Positions 57,031 to 64,000 of a DNA stretch of 64,000 nucleotides are shown here, in pieces. The stretch's first letter is position 1. The number at the start of each line of letters is the position of its first letter. The notes under the pieces were generated by a model that worked only from the letters and a program-made list of their open reading frames with translations, was not told the origin of the DNA and made no database searches. Location of the stretch: positions 1-64,000 of the forward strand of contig DAHUXD010000031.1 of the NCBI GenBank assembly GCA_027307335.1, given 5' to 3'. Source of the stretch: Acidobacteriota bacterium (GTDB taxonomy: Bacteria > Acidobacteriota > Thermoanaerobaculia > UBA5066 > Gp7-AA6). The translations under genes and the position numbers were made by a program.

Positions 57031-57171
57031 AAATGTGAGTTCGTCGGATCGCAGCGCTCGGCCTTACCGGTTGGAGCCCTTCGAGTGCGAGGGCCGCGGC
57101 GAGTCCTCGCGAAACTCGCGATTTCCGGCGAGGCGCGCGCGAGAAAGTCACACATTCAGAGACCTGACCCC
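57015..57171. repeat. REP/REPIN-like element with GGGGTCAGGTCTCTGAA inverted ends
   Basis: Two 24-base inverted repeats (57015-57038 GGGGTCAGGTCTCTGAAAAT.. and 57148-57171) flank about 110 bp with a further short C+G-rich centre (GGCGAGTCCTCGCGAAACTCGCGATTTCCGGCGAGG). The outer motif GGGGTCAGGTCT is that of REP sequences mobilised by RAYT (Y1) transposases; none is present here, so the element is non-autonomous. It fills the gap between the GT-C gene and the convergent gene at 57173, and may act as a bidirectional terminator. Confidence 0.75.
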
Positions 57172-57172
57172 A

Positions 57173-58060
57173 TTACCGGCTCGTGTCCACCGATTCGTCC
57201 GTCGAGACGGAGAACTTCCGGTAGTTGCCGTACTGGAAGATCGCGTCGATGCGCGCGCCGAAGAGGAGCAGGAACTTCGCGGCGCCGGTGAACCGGGCCT
57301 CGGCGGGCAGCCAGATCTCGTCGTTGACCTTGCGCCGCACGAAGTAGGTCTGCGCCCCTTTCTGGAGCCGGGCGAGCCGCGCCGGGCCGACGCCCAGATT
57401 CTCGAGGAGCCGGGCCTCGATCCGGACGAGCTGACGGTCCTGCTCGTCGATCCAGGCGCGGCCCGCAAGCTTCTGGATCACCTTCGCGGCGCCGGTGACG
57501 GGCTTGTACCCCGGCCTCGGCGCAAACGACAGGACGACGGTCGAGCGCCCGTTCAGGTTCTCGCGCCCCTCGACGCGGATGTCGTCCATCCGGAAGACCT
57601 CGTCGACGACCTCCTGCTCCTCGCGCCGCTCCCGTGCCTCCTGCGTGGCGCGGCGGGCCCGCGCCGCATCGTCCTCGGTGGCGCGTCTCTCCTCGGAGAG
57701 CTCGGTCCGAGCCTGCTGCTTCCGGTCCTGGGCGGCGAGCTCGCTCGCCGAAACGGGGACGACGTCGCGCGCGACGAGGCGCCGGTACATCTTGCCCGGC
57801 TCGGCCGAGGGATAGACCTCGTAGGTCTCCGTCTTGATCTTCTTGACCCCGCCGCTCCCGTCGAGCCGCTTCTCGATGCGCTTTTCGGTGAACGTGTACT
57901 GCTCGAGAAGGGCGTCGTCGCTCCGGATGTTCTTGCGCACTTCGTCGAGGAATGCGCGGGGCTCGGGCAGGGGACGCGCGTCCCGATCGTCGGCCCGGAG
58001 ATTCGAGGCCGCGCACGCGATGAGAGCCGAAAGCGCCGCGCGGAGGAGGAACCGGGGCAT
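57173..58060 (-). CDS. Exported protein of unknown function (outer-membrane lipoprotein-sorting-like)
   Basis: A 295-residue protein; start ATG 58060 (an adjoining TTG at 58063 is less likely). N-terminal signal peptide LLRAALSALIACAASNLRA. The middle (about 95-150) is highly charged and probably a coiled coil (AAQDRKQQARTELSEERRATEDDAARA). The second half includes GRSTVVLSFAPRPGYKP, QKLAGRAWIDEQDRQLVRIEARL and NDEIWLPAEARFTG, patterns of LolA/LolB-like lipoprotein-sorting relatives. The exact family is not recognised with certainty. Confidence 0.75.
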   Translation of the reverse strand: MPRFLLRAALSALIACAASNLRADDRDARPLPEPRAFLDEVRKNIRSDDALLEQYTFTEKRIEKRLDGSGGVKKIKTETYEVYPSAEPGKMYRRLVARDVVPVSASELAAQDRKQQARTELSEERRATEDDAARARRATQEARERREEQEVVDEVFRMDDIRVEGRENLNGRSTVVLSFAPRPGYKPVTGAAKVIQKLAGRAWIDEQDRQLVRIEARLLENLGVGPARLARLQKGAQTYFVRRKVNDEIWLPAEARFTGAAKFLLLFGARIDAIFQYGNYRKFSVSTDESVDTSR

Positions 58061-58136
58061 CAAAACCGAAAACCTGGGTGCACTCCGTGAGATTCCGAGT
58101 AATTCGTCCGCATCAGGGGGCTTCGGGACCCCTGCA

Positions 58137-58142
58137 TATAAT
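58137..58142 (+). promoter_or_regulatory. Candidate -10 element for sdhCAB
   Basis: Exact TATAAT, rare in this GC-rich DNA, 40 bases before the sdhC ATG. No good -35 match is visible at the expected spacing, so it may depend on an activator or alternative factor. Confidence 0.4.
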
Positions 58143-58152
58143 CCGGAACGGC

Positions 58153-58167
58153 CGGCCCTTCGGGCCG
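58153..58167 (+). promoter_or_regulatory. Hairpin next to the sdhC ribosome binding site
   Basis: CGGCCC-TTC-GGGCCG forms a perfect 6-bp stem with a 3-base loop ending three bases before the GGAGG ribosome binding site (58171-58175) of sdhC. It might protect or limit translation; no ligand-binding domain is evident. Confidence 0.35.
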
Positions 58168-58182
58168 CCGGGAGGCAACGGG

Positions 58183-58845
58183 ATGGACTCTGCGGGGGGA
58201 TTCGCGCGGTCCTCGATCGGGCGCAAGGTCATCATGGCCTCGACCGGCGTGATCCTCGTCGTCTACGTCATCGGCCACATGATCGGGAACCTGCAGGTCT
58301 ACGGCGGTCCGGAGGGAATCAACGCCTACGGCAAGTTCCTGCACACGTTCATCCACGGTCAGGCCATCTGGGTCGCGCGCATCGTTCTCCTGACGGCGGT
58401 CCTCCTGCACATCTGGTCGGCGACGTCGCTGACGCTCACGAGCCGGAAGGCGAGGGGCATCGGCTACCGGGAGCAGAAGTGGAAGGAGTCGACCTACGCG
58501 TCGCGGACGATGCGGTGGGGCGGCGTGATCATCCTGCTCTTCGTCATCTACCACATCCTGCACTTCACGACCGGTACCGTGCACCCCGACTTCGTTCCCG
58601 GCGACGTGTACCACAACTTCGTGGCGGGATTCCGCGTCGTCCCGGTCTCGATCGTCTACATCGTCGCCATGATCGCGCTCGGCCTGCACCTGCGCCACGG
58701 CGTCTGGAGCATGTTCCAGACGCTCGGCGTGTCGCATCCGCGCTACATCGGCGCGGCGCACGTCCTCGCGTGGGTCATCGCCATCGCGGTGACGGTCGGG
58801 AACATCTCGTTTCCCCTGGCGGTGCTCGCCGGGGTCGTGAAGTAG
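58183..58845 (+). CDS. sdhC: Succinate dehydrogenase/fumarate reductase cytochrome b subunit
   Basis: A 220-residue membrane protein with five hydrophobic segments, start ATG 58183 with GGAGG upstream. [59 protein letters not shown] and [15 protein letters not shown] provide the spaced histidines that ligate two haems b, as in the b558 di-haem type. No SdhD is encoded, as expected. It anchors the complex and exchanges electrons with menaquinone. Confidence 0.95.
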   Translation: MDSAGGFARSSIGRKVIMASTGVILVVYVIGHMIGNLQVYGGPEGINAYGKFLHTFIHGQAIWVARIVLLTAVLLHIWSATSLTLTSRKARGIGYREQKWKESTYASRTMRWGGVIILLFVIYHILHFTTGTVHPDFVPGDVYHNFVAGFRVVPVSIVYIVAMIALGLHLRHGVWSMFQTLGVSHPRYIGAAHVLAWVIAIAVTVGNISFPLAVLAGVVK

Positions 58846-58864
58846 GCCGAGGAGGCGCACCGCC

Positions 58865-60778
58865 GTGGAGCTGAAGCCGAACATCCCCGACGGGCCGATC
58901 GAGAAGAAGTGGGACCGCCACCGCTTCGAGATGAAGCTCGTCAATCCCGCGAACAAGCGAAAGTACACGGTCATCATGGTCGGCTCCGGACTGGCGGGCG
59001 CGGGCGGCGCGGCGGCGATGGCCGAGCTCGGCTACAAGGTCAAGTGCTTCTGCTACCAGGACTCCCCGCGTCGGGCGCACTCGATCGCCGCGCAGGGCGG
59101 CATCAACGCGGCGAAGAACTACCACAACGACGGCGACAGCGTGTTCCGCCTCTTCTACGACACCGTCAAGGGCGGCGACTTCCGCGCCCGCGAGGCGAAC
59201 GTCTACCGTCTCGCCCAGGTCTCCGTGAACATCATCGACCAGTGCGTGGCGCTCGGGGTCCCGTTCGCTCGCGAGTACGGCGGCCTCCTCGACAACCGCT
59301 CGTTCGGGGGCGCGCAGGTCTCGCGCACCTTCTACGCCCGCGGCCAGACCGGGCAGCAGCTCCTGCTGGGCGCCTACCAGGCGCTGGAGCGCCAGATCGG
59401 CCTCGGCCAGGTCGAGATGTTCCCGCGCCACGAGATGCAGGAGCTCGTCCTCGTCGACGGCAAGGCCCGCGGCATCGTCGTGCGCGACATGGTCACGGGC
59501 GAGGTCGAGACGCATCTCGCCGACGCGGTGTGCCTCGCCACCGGCGGCTACGGCAACGTCTTCTACCTCGCGACCTACGCGAAGGGGTGCAACACGACCG
59601 CGATCTGGCGCGCGTACAAGAAGGGCGCGCCCTTCGCGAACCCCTGCTTCACGCAGATCCACCCGACCTGCATCCCCGTCACCGGCGAGTACCAGTCGAA
59701 GCTGACGCTGATGAGCGAGTCGCTCCGCAACGACGGCCGCATCTGGGTGCCGAAGGCGAAGGGCGACAAGCGGGCCGCGAACGAGATCCCGAAGGAGGAG
59801 CGCGACTACTACCTCGAGCGCATGTACCCGAGCTTCGGCAACCTCGCGCCGCGCGACATCGCCTCCCGCGCCGCCAAGCGCGTCTGCGACGAGGGCCGCG
59901 GCGTCGGGCCGACGGGGTTCGGCGTCTACCTCGACTTCCACGACGCGATCGAGCGCCTCGGGCAGAAGAAGATCGAGGAAAAGTACGGCAACCTGTTCGA
60001 GATGTACGAGCGCATCACGGACGAGGACCCCTACAAGGTCCCGATGCGCATCTACCCGGCCAGCCACTACACGATGGGCGGCCTGTGGGTGGACTACAAC
60101 CTGATGAGCACGATCCCCGGCCTCTTCGTGCTCGGCGAGGCGAACTTCTCGGACCACGGGGCGAACCGGCTGGGCGCGTCCGCGCTGATGCAGGGCCTCG
60201 GGGACGGCTACTTCATCATCCCGTACACCATCGGCAACTATCTCGCCCGCGAGAAGTTCCCGGCGGTCGCGGCCGATCACCCGGAGGTCCGCGCCGCGGA
60301 GAAGGCGGTCTCCGACCGCACCGAGCGGCTGCTGTCGATCCGTGGGAAGCGCACGGCGACGTCGTTCCACCGGGAGCTCGGCAAGATCATGTGGGAGCAC
60401 TGCGGCATGGCCCGCGACAGGAAGGGCCTCGAGCACGCGCTCGGCAAGATCCCCGGCCTGCGCGAGGAGTTCTGGAAGAACGTGACCGTGCCGGGCTCGG
60501 GCCGCGAGCTCAACCAGTCGCTCGAGCTGGCCGGACGCGTCGCCGACTTCCTCGAGCTCGGCGAGCTGATGTGCCTCGACGCTCTCGAGCGCGACGAGTC
60601 CTGCGGCTCCCACTTCCGCCTGGAACACCAGATGGCCGACGGCGAGGCGAAGCGCAACGACGAGAAGTTCTGCCACGTCGCCGCGTGGCAATACACCGGC
60701 GAGGGCAGGAAGCCGGACCGGTTGGTCGAGCCGCTCGTGTACGAGAACGTCGAGCTCGCGGTGCGGAGCTACAAATGA
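58865..60778 (+). CDS. sdhA: Succinate dehydrogenase/fumarate reductase flavoprotein
   Basis: A 637-residue protein, start GTG 58865 behind GAGGAGG. FAD dinucleotide fold [19 protein letters not shown], covalent-FAD site [21 protein letters not shown] (His), the [11 protein letters not shown] substrate region, [13 protein letters not shown], and [21 protein letters not shown] near the C-terminal part. Length and sequence are of the three-subunit type found in Bacteroidota and delta-type proteobacteria. It oxidises succinate to fumarate, or the reverse, linked to the quinone pool through SdhB and SdhC. Confidence 0.97.
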   Translation: MELKPNIPDGPIEKKWDRHRFEMKLVNPANKRKYTVIMVGSGLAGAGGAAAMAELGYKVKCFCYQDSPRRAHSIAAQGGINAAKNYHNDGDSVFRLFYDTVKGGDFRAREANVYRLAQVSVNIIDQCVALGVPFAREYGGLLDNRSFGGAQVSRTFYARGQTGQQLLLGAYQALERQIGLGQVEMFPRHEMQELVLVDGKARGIVVRDMVTGEVETHLADAVCLATGGYGNVFYLATYAKGCNTTAIWRAYKKGAPFANPCFTQIHPTCIPVTGEYQSKLTLMSESLRNDGRIWVPKAKGDKRAANEIPKEERDYYLERMYPSFGNLAPRDIASRAAKRVCDEGRGVGPTGFGVYLDFHDAIERLGQKKIEEKYGNLFEMYERITDEDPYKVPMRIYPASHYTMGGLWVDYNLMSTIPGLFVLGEANFSDHGANRLGASALMQGLGDGYFIIPYTIGNYLAREKFPAVAADHPEVRAAEKAVSDRTERLLSIRGKRTATSFHRELGKIMWEHCGMARDRKGLEHALGKIPGLREEFWKNVTVPGSGRELNQSLELAGRVADFLELGELMCLDALERDESCGSHFRLEHQMADGEAKRNDEKFCHVAAWQYTGEGRKPDRLVEPLVYENVELAVRSYK

Positions 60779-61551
60779 AGCTGACGCTCAGGATCTGGCG
60801 CCAGAAGGACGCGAAGTCGAAGGGCGCCTTCGTGACCTACACGGCCGAGGCCGACGAGGAGATGTCCTTCCTCGAGATGCTCGACGTCGTCAACGAGGGG
60901 CTGATCCAGAGGGGCGAGGAGCCGATCGCATTCGACCATGACTGCCGCGAGGGCATCTGCGGCACCTGCGGATTCGTGATCAACGGGCGCGCCCACGGCC
61001 CTCGGGAGCGGACGACCGTGTGCCAGCTCCACATGCGTTCGTTCCAGGACGGCGACACGCTCACGCTCGAGCCCTGGCGCGCGGACGCCTTCCCGGTCCT
61101 GAAGGACCTCGTCGTCGACCGCGGCGCGTTCGACCGCATCATCGCGGCCGGCGGCTTCATCGCGTCGGCGATCGGCGGGGCGCCGGACGCCAACGCGATC
61201 CCGATCCGCAAGGAGAACGCCGACCTGTCGATGGACGCGGCCGCCTGCATCGGCTGCGGCGCGTGCGTCGCGGCCTGCCCGAACGCGGCGGCGATGCTGT
61301 TCGTCTCGGCCAAGATGGGCCACCTCGCGATGCTCCCGCAGGGCCAGCCCGAGCGGATGGACCGCGCGCGGGCGATGGTCGCGCAGATGGACGCGGAGGG
61401 CTTCGGGACCTGCACGAATCACGGCGAGTGCGAGGCCGCGTGCCCGAAGGCGATCCGGATGGAGTTCATCGGCCGCATGAACGCCGACTACGTCAAGGCG
61501 AGCCTGACGGGGGGCCGGCGCGCCGCGGGCTCCGAGGGCGGGAGCGGGTAG
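60775..61551 (+). CDS. sdhB: Succinate dehydrogenase/fumarate reductase iron-sulfur subunit
   Basis: A 258-residue protein, start ATG 60775 (ATGA overlap with sdhA). N-terminal [2Fe-2S] ligands in [15 protein letters not shown] and TTVCQLHM; C-terminal cluster motifs [18 protein letters not shown] and [15 protein letters not shown] for the [4Fe-4S] and [3Fe-4S] centres. It carries electrons from FAD to the haem b subunit. The C-terminal dozen residues are Gly/Ser-rich and variable. Confidence 0.97.
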   Translation: MKLTLRIWRQKDAKSKGAFVTYTAEADEEMSFLEMLDVVNEGLIQRGEEPIAFDHDCREGICGTCGFVINGRAHGPRERTTVCQLHMRSFQDGDTLTLEPWRADAFPVLKDLVVDRGAFDRIIAAGGFIASAIGGAPDANAIPIRKENADLSMDAAACIGCGACVAACPNAAAMLFVSAKMGHLAMLPQGQPERMDRARAMVAQMDAEGFGTCTNHGECEAACPKAIRMEFIGRMNADYVKASLTGGRRAAGSEGGSG

Positions 61552-61617
61552 CCTTTCCTCGGCGGATTCGGATGCATCCCGAATCGAGATAACCTGAGCC
61601 GTCCACGTCGTCGCAAG

Positions 61618-62940
61618 ATGAGCGTCTCCAGGCGGCCGCGGATCCTGGTCCTGCTGGCGGCGGCCGTGTGCCTGGGCGGCATCGCCTGGACGGCCTCGCT
61701 CTACAAGCGCCTCCTCCCGCCTCGAACGGTCGTCATGACGACCGGCCCGGAGGGCGGTGGCTACCGAGAGCTCGGCGAGAAGTACCGCCGGATCCTCGCC
61801 CGCTCCGGAGTGACCCTCGAGCTCCGAGCGTCCCGGGGAGACGTCGAGAACATCCAGCTCCTGGAAGAGGGGCAAACGGGCGTCTCCGTCGGTTTCGTCG
61901 GGGGCGGCCTGACGACGGAGTCGGCCTCGCCGCACCTCGCGTCCCTGGGGACGATCGCCTACTACCCGTTCTGGATCTTCTGCCGGGGGATCACCGCCCC
62001 CGACCGCCTCCGGCAACTGCGCGGAAAGCGGGTCGCCATCGGCGAGGAAGGCAGCGGGACGCACGCGCTCGCGCTCGAGCTGCTCCGCGCCAACGAGCTC
62101 GAGAACGCCGTCACGATCTCGTCGACCTCGTTTGCCGAGAGCGTCGAGGCCCTCCTCGACGGACGGATCGATTGCGCGTGCATGCTCACGACCGCGGAGG
62201 CCCCGGCCGTCCGGAAACTGCTCGCCGACAAGCGGGTCAATCTCCTCGAGTTCGAGAGGGCGGACGCGTACCTCGCGCTGTATCCCTACATGCGGAAGGT
62301 CGTCGTTCCCGAGGGAGTGGGAAGCCTTCCGGCCAATCTCCCTCCGCGCGACGTCACGCTCATCGCATCGACGCTGAGCCTCGTGGTTCGGGAGGACCTG
62401 CATCCGGCGATTCAATTCCTGCTGCTGCGGGCGGCCGACGAAATCCATTCGTCCCGCGGAGTGCTGCAGCGACCCGACCAGTTCCCCGCGCCGGAGGCCG
62501 TGGATCTGCCGCTGTCGGCCGAGGCCAAGTCGTTCTACAAGTCGGGCGGGAACTTCCTGCAGAAGAACCTTCCCTTCTGGCTCTGGGCTTTCGCCGCTCA
62601 CTTCCTGCTGTACGTGATCCCCCTCGTCGTCATCCTCTATCCGCTGAGCAAGGCCATTCCGGCGATCGTCGCTCTCGTCGTGGACACCCGGCTGAACCGG
62701 ATCTACGGGGAGCTGCGCGAGGTCGAGAACGGGATCGACGAAGGGAAGTCCCACGAGAAGCTCGCCGAGGCTTTCGCGGACATCGAGAAGAGGGTGACGC
62801 ACCTGCGCGTTCCGACGAGTCACGCACGGTCGCTCTACACGCTGAGGCAGCACCTGTCCCTCGTCCGCGAGCGCCTGCGATCGGCGGCGCCGGCCGAGTC
62901 GCGAGACCCGGTCGCGACTTCCGACCCGGCTGGCGCCTAG
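61618..62940 (+). CDS. TAXI-family TRAP solute receptor with C-terminal membrane segment
   Basis: A 440-residue protein, start ATG 61618. An N-terminal helix (ILVLLAAAVCLGGIAW) serves as signal or anchor. The receptor domain has VVMTTGPEGGGYRELGEKYRRIL, LRASRGDVENIQLLEEGQ and GKRVAIGEEGSGTHALALELL, the usual TAXI signatures (normally TGxxGGxYYPxG and S.GS.gt). A second membrane helix lies near 322-345 (FWLWAFAAHFLLYVIPLVVILYP), and the last 80 residues are charged and probably helical (YGELREVENGIDEGKSHEKLAEAFADIEKR). No TRAP permease (DctQM) gene is near, so this is an orphan. It may be a membrane-tethered sensor. Confidence 0.85.
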   Translation: MSVSRRPRILVLLAAAVCLGGIAWTASLYKRLLPPRTVVMTTGPEGGGYRELGEKYRRILARSGVTLELRASRGDVENIQLLEEGQTGVSVGFVGGGLTTESASPHLASLGTIAYYPFWIFCRGITAPDRLRQLRGKRVAIGEEGSGTHALALELLRANELENAVTISSTSFAESVEALLDGRIDCACMLTTAEAPAVRKLLADKRVNLLEFERADAYLALYPYMRKVVVPEGVGSLPANLPPRDVTLIASTLSLVVREDLHPAIQFLLLRAADEIHSSRGVLQRPDQFPAPEAVDLPLSAEAKSFYKSGGNFLQKNLPFWLWAFAAHFLLYVIPLVVILYPLSKAIPAIVALVVDTRLNRIYGELREVENGIDEGKSHEKLAEAFADIEKRVTHLRVPTSHARSLYTLRQHLSLVRERLRSAAPAESRDPVATSDPAGA

Positions 62941-63121
62941 GATCTCGATCTCCCTCATGCTCCGCTCGCTCGGCGCGTCGACCGACTCGGCGATCGCCGG
63001 GATTCCGCGTTTTCTCGCCGGTGACCATCCCGGGTGCTCCTGACGGGGCTCTCCCGGGTCACGGCCCGCTGACGCAGGCGCATCAGGAGACACCCTCCGG
63101 GCGCGGGATACGATTGTCCGC

Positions 63122-64000
63122 ATGAGCACCATGACGGAGAAGAAGACCCGCACCGAGTCGGACACCATGGGCAAGATCGAGGTGCCCGCCGACAGGTACT
63201 GGGGCGCCCAGACGCAGCGCTCGATCGAGCACTTCCGGATCGGCGGCGAGCGGTTCCCGCGCGAGCTGATCCGTGCGCTCGGGATCCTCAAGAAGGCCTG
63301 CGCGATCGTCAACCGCGACCGTGGCGCCCTCGACCCGAAGAAGGCCGGCGCCATCGTCCAGGCCGCCGACGAGGTCATTGCGGGCCGGCTCGACGAGCAC
63401 TTCCCGCTCGTCGTCTGGCAGACCGGCAGCGGCACGCAGACCAACATGAACGCGAACGAGGTCATCGCCAACCGCGCGATCGAGATCCTCGGCGGCGAGA
63501 TGGGCTCGAAGAAGCCCGTCCACCCGAACGACGACGTCAACAAGAGCCAGTCCTCGAACGACACGTTCCCGACCGCGATGTCGATCGCCGCCGCGGAACA
63601 GATCCGGCACCGGCTCGTGCCGGCCGTGAAGAGGCTCCGCGACACGCTCGACCGCAAGGCGAAGGAGTTCGCGGGCATCGTCAAGATCGGCCGCACGCAC
63701 CTCCAGGACGCGGTGCCGATCACGCTCGGCCAGGAGATCTCGGGATGGGTGGCGCAGCTCGACCAGTGCCTCGGGCACGTCGAGCAGGCGATGCCGCATC
63801 TCTACGAGCTCGCGCTCGGCGGGACGGCCGTCGGCACCGGGCTGAACGCGCCCGCGGACTTCGGCCACAAGGTCGCCCACGAGATCGCGAAGCTGACGGG
63901 ACTGCCCTTCGTCACCGCGCCCAACAAGTTCGAGGCGCTCGCCGCCCACGATGCGCTCGTCAACGCGCACGGCGCCATCCGCACGCTCGCCGCCGCGCTG
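63122..64000 (+). CDS. fumC: Fumarase class II, 5' part (runs off right edge)
   Basis: The frame from ATG 63122 stays open for 293 codons to the window end. [75 protein letters not shown] and [16 protein letters not shown] are class II fumarase signatures; the catalytic SS-loop (GSSxMPxK) is beyond the edge. It hydrates fumarate to L-malate, the step after SdhCAB upstream. A second in-frame ATG (63131) could be the start. The 62941-63121 gap holds no gene I can see. Confidence 0.95.
   Translation, partial: MSTMTEKKTRTESDTMGKIEVPADRYWGAQTQRSIEHFRIGGERFPRELIRALGILKKACAIVNRDRGALDPKKAGAIVQAADEVIAGRLDEHFPLVVWQTGSGTQTNMNANEVIANRAIEILGGEMGSKKPVHPNDDVNKSQSSNDTFPTAMSIAAAEQIRHRLVPAVKRLRDTLDRKAKEFAGIVKIGRTHLQDAVPITLGQEISGWVAQLDQCLGHVEQAMPHLYELALGGTAVGTGLNAPADFGHKVAHEIAKLTGLPFVTAPNKFEALAAHDALVNAHGAIRTLAAAL

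Overview
The window is a GC-rich (about 70%) chromosomal segment from a Gram-negative (diderm) bacterium. Evidence for an outer membrane is a LolD-like/AttH export operon, a Wzm/Wzt O-polysaccharide exporter and a complete L-Ara4N (arn) pathway. A futalosine-route menaquinone gene (mqnE), a three-subunit SdhCAB complex and cysteine-containing S-layer-homology modules of the 'GCGG..(N/F)FCP' type are all compatible with an Acidobacteriota-like lineage (Thermoanaerobaculia or relatives). That placement is inference only; no rRNA or tRNA gene is present to test it.

Layout. 1-150: start of a type IV prepilin running off the left edge. 381-6366: an M20 peptidase lipoprotein behind two tandem YfhO-type giant membrane glycosyltransferases. 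6439-25798: a surface-glycan region with GT-C polytopic glycosyltransferases, an STT3-like oligosaccharyltransferase, DPM1-like GT2 enzymes (two fused to methyltransferases, in opposite domain orders), GDP-mannose 4,6-dehydratase and GDP-L-fucose synthase. 22483-32910: one long leftward transcription unit, wzm-wzt-arnB-arnC-arnA(formyltransferase)-arnA(decarboxylase)-arnD-three GT-C genes, almost every junction being a 1-4 bp stop/start overlap. 32933-37202: a divergent LolD-like ATPase, duplicated FtsX-type permease and AttH/CrtC-like secreted protein.

37231-44413 is an accessory island: an IS481-family element fused to a 5'-truncated RHS/YD-repeat gene that carries S-layer-homology modules inside it and a Zn-phospholipase-like C-terminal tip, followed by a small membrane protein (immunity candidate) and a secreted protein. 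44448-64000 returns to core functions: YtcJ-like amidohydrolase, pyruvate phosphate dikinase, glyS, glyQ, recO, an MFS transporter, a zinc-ribbon protein plus mqnE, another GT-C protein with a REP-like element at its 3' end, sdhCAB, a TAXI-type receptor and the 5' part of fumC.

How the genes fit together. Gmd and Fcl make GDP-L-fucose; ArnB, the split ArnA pair, ArnC and ArnD make undecaprenyl-phosphate-L-Ara4N; GT2 enzymes can charge polyprenyl phosphates; the many GT-C enzymes would use those donors on the periplasmic face; Wzm/Wzt exports a polysaccharide. The most unusual signals are a roughly 70-bp repeat found in frame inside three of these glycan genes, the SLH-in-RHS architecture with its candidate toxin/immunity pair, and the arn pathway linked to an O-polysaccharide exporter without a recognisable ArnE/F.
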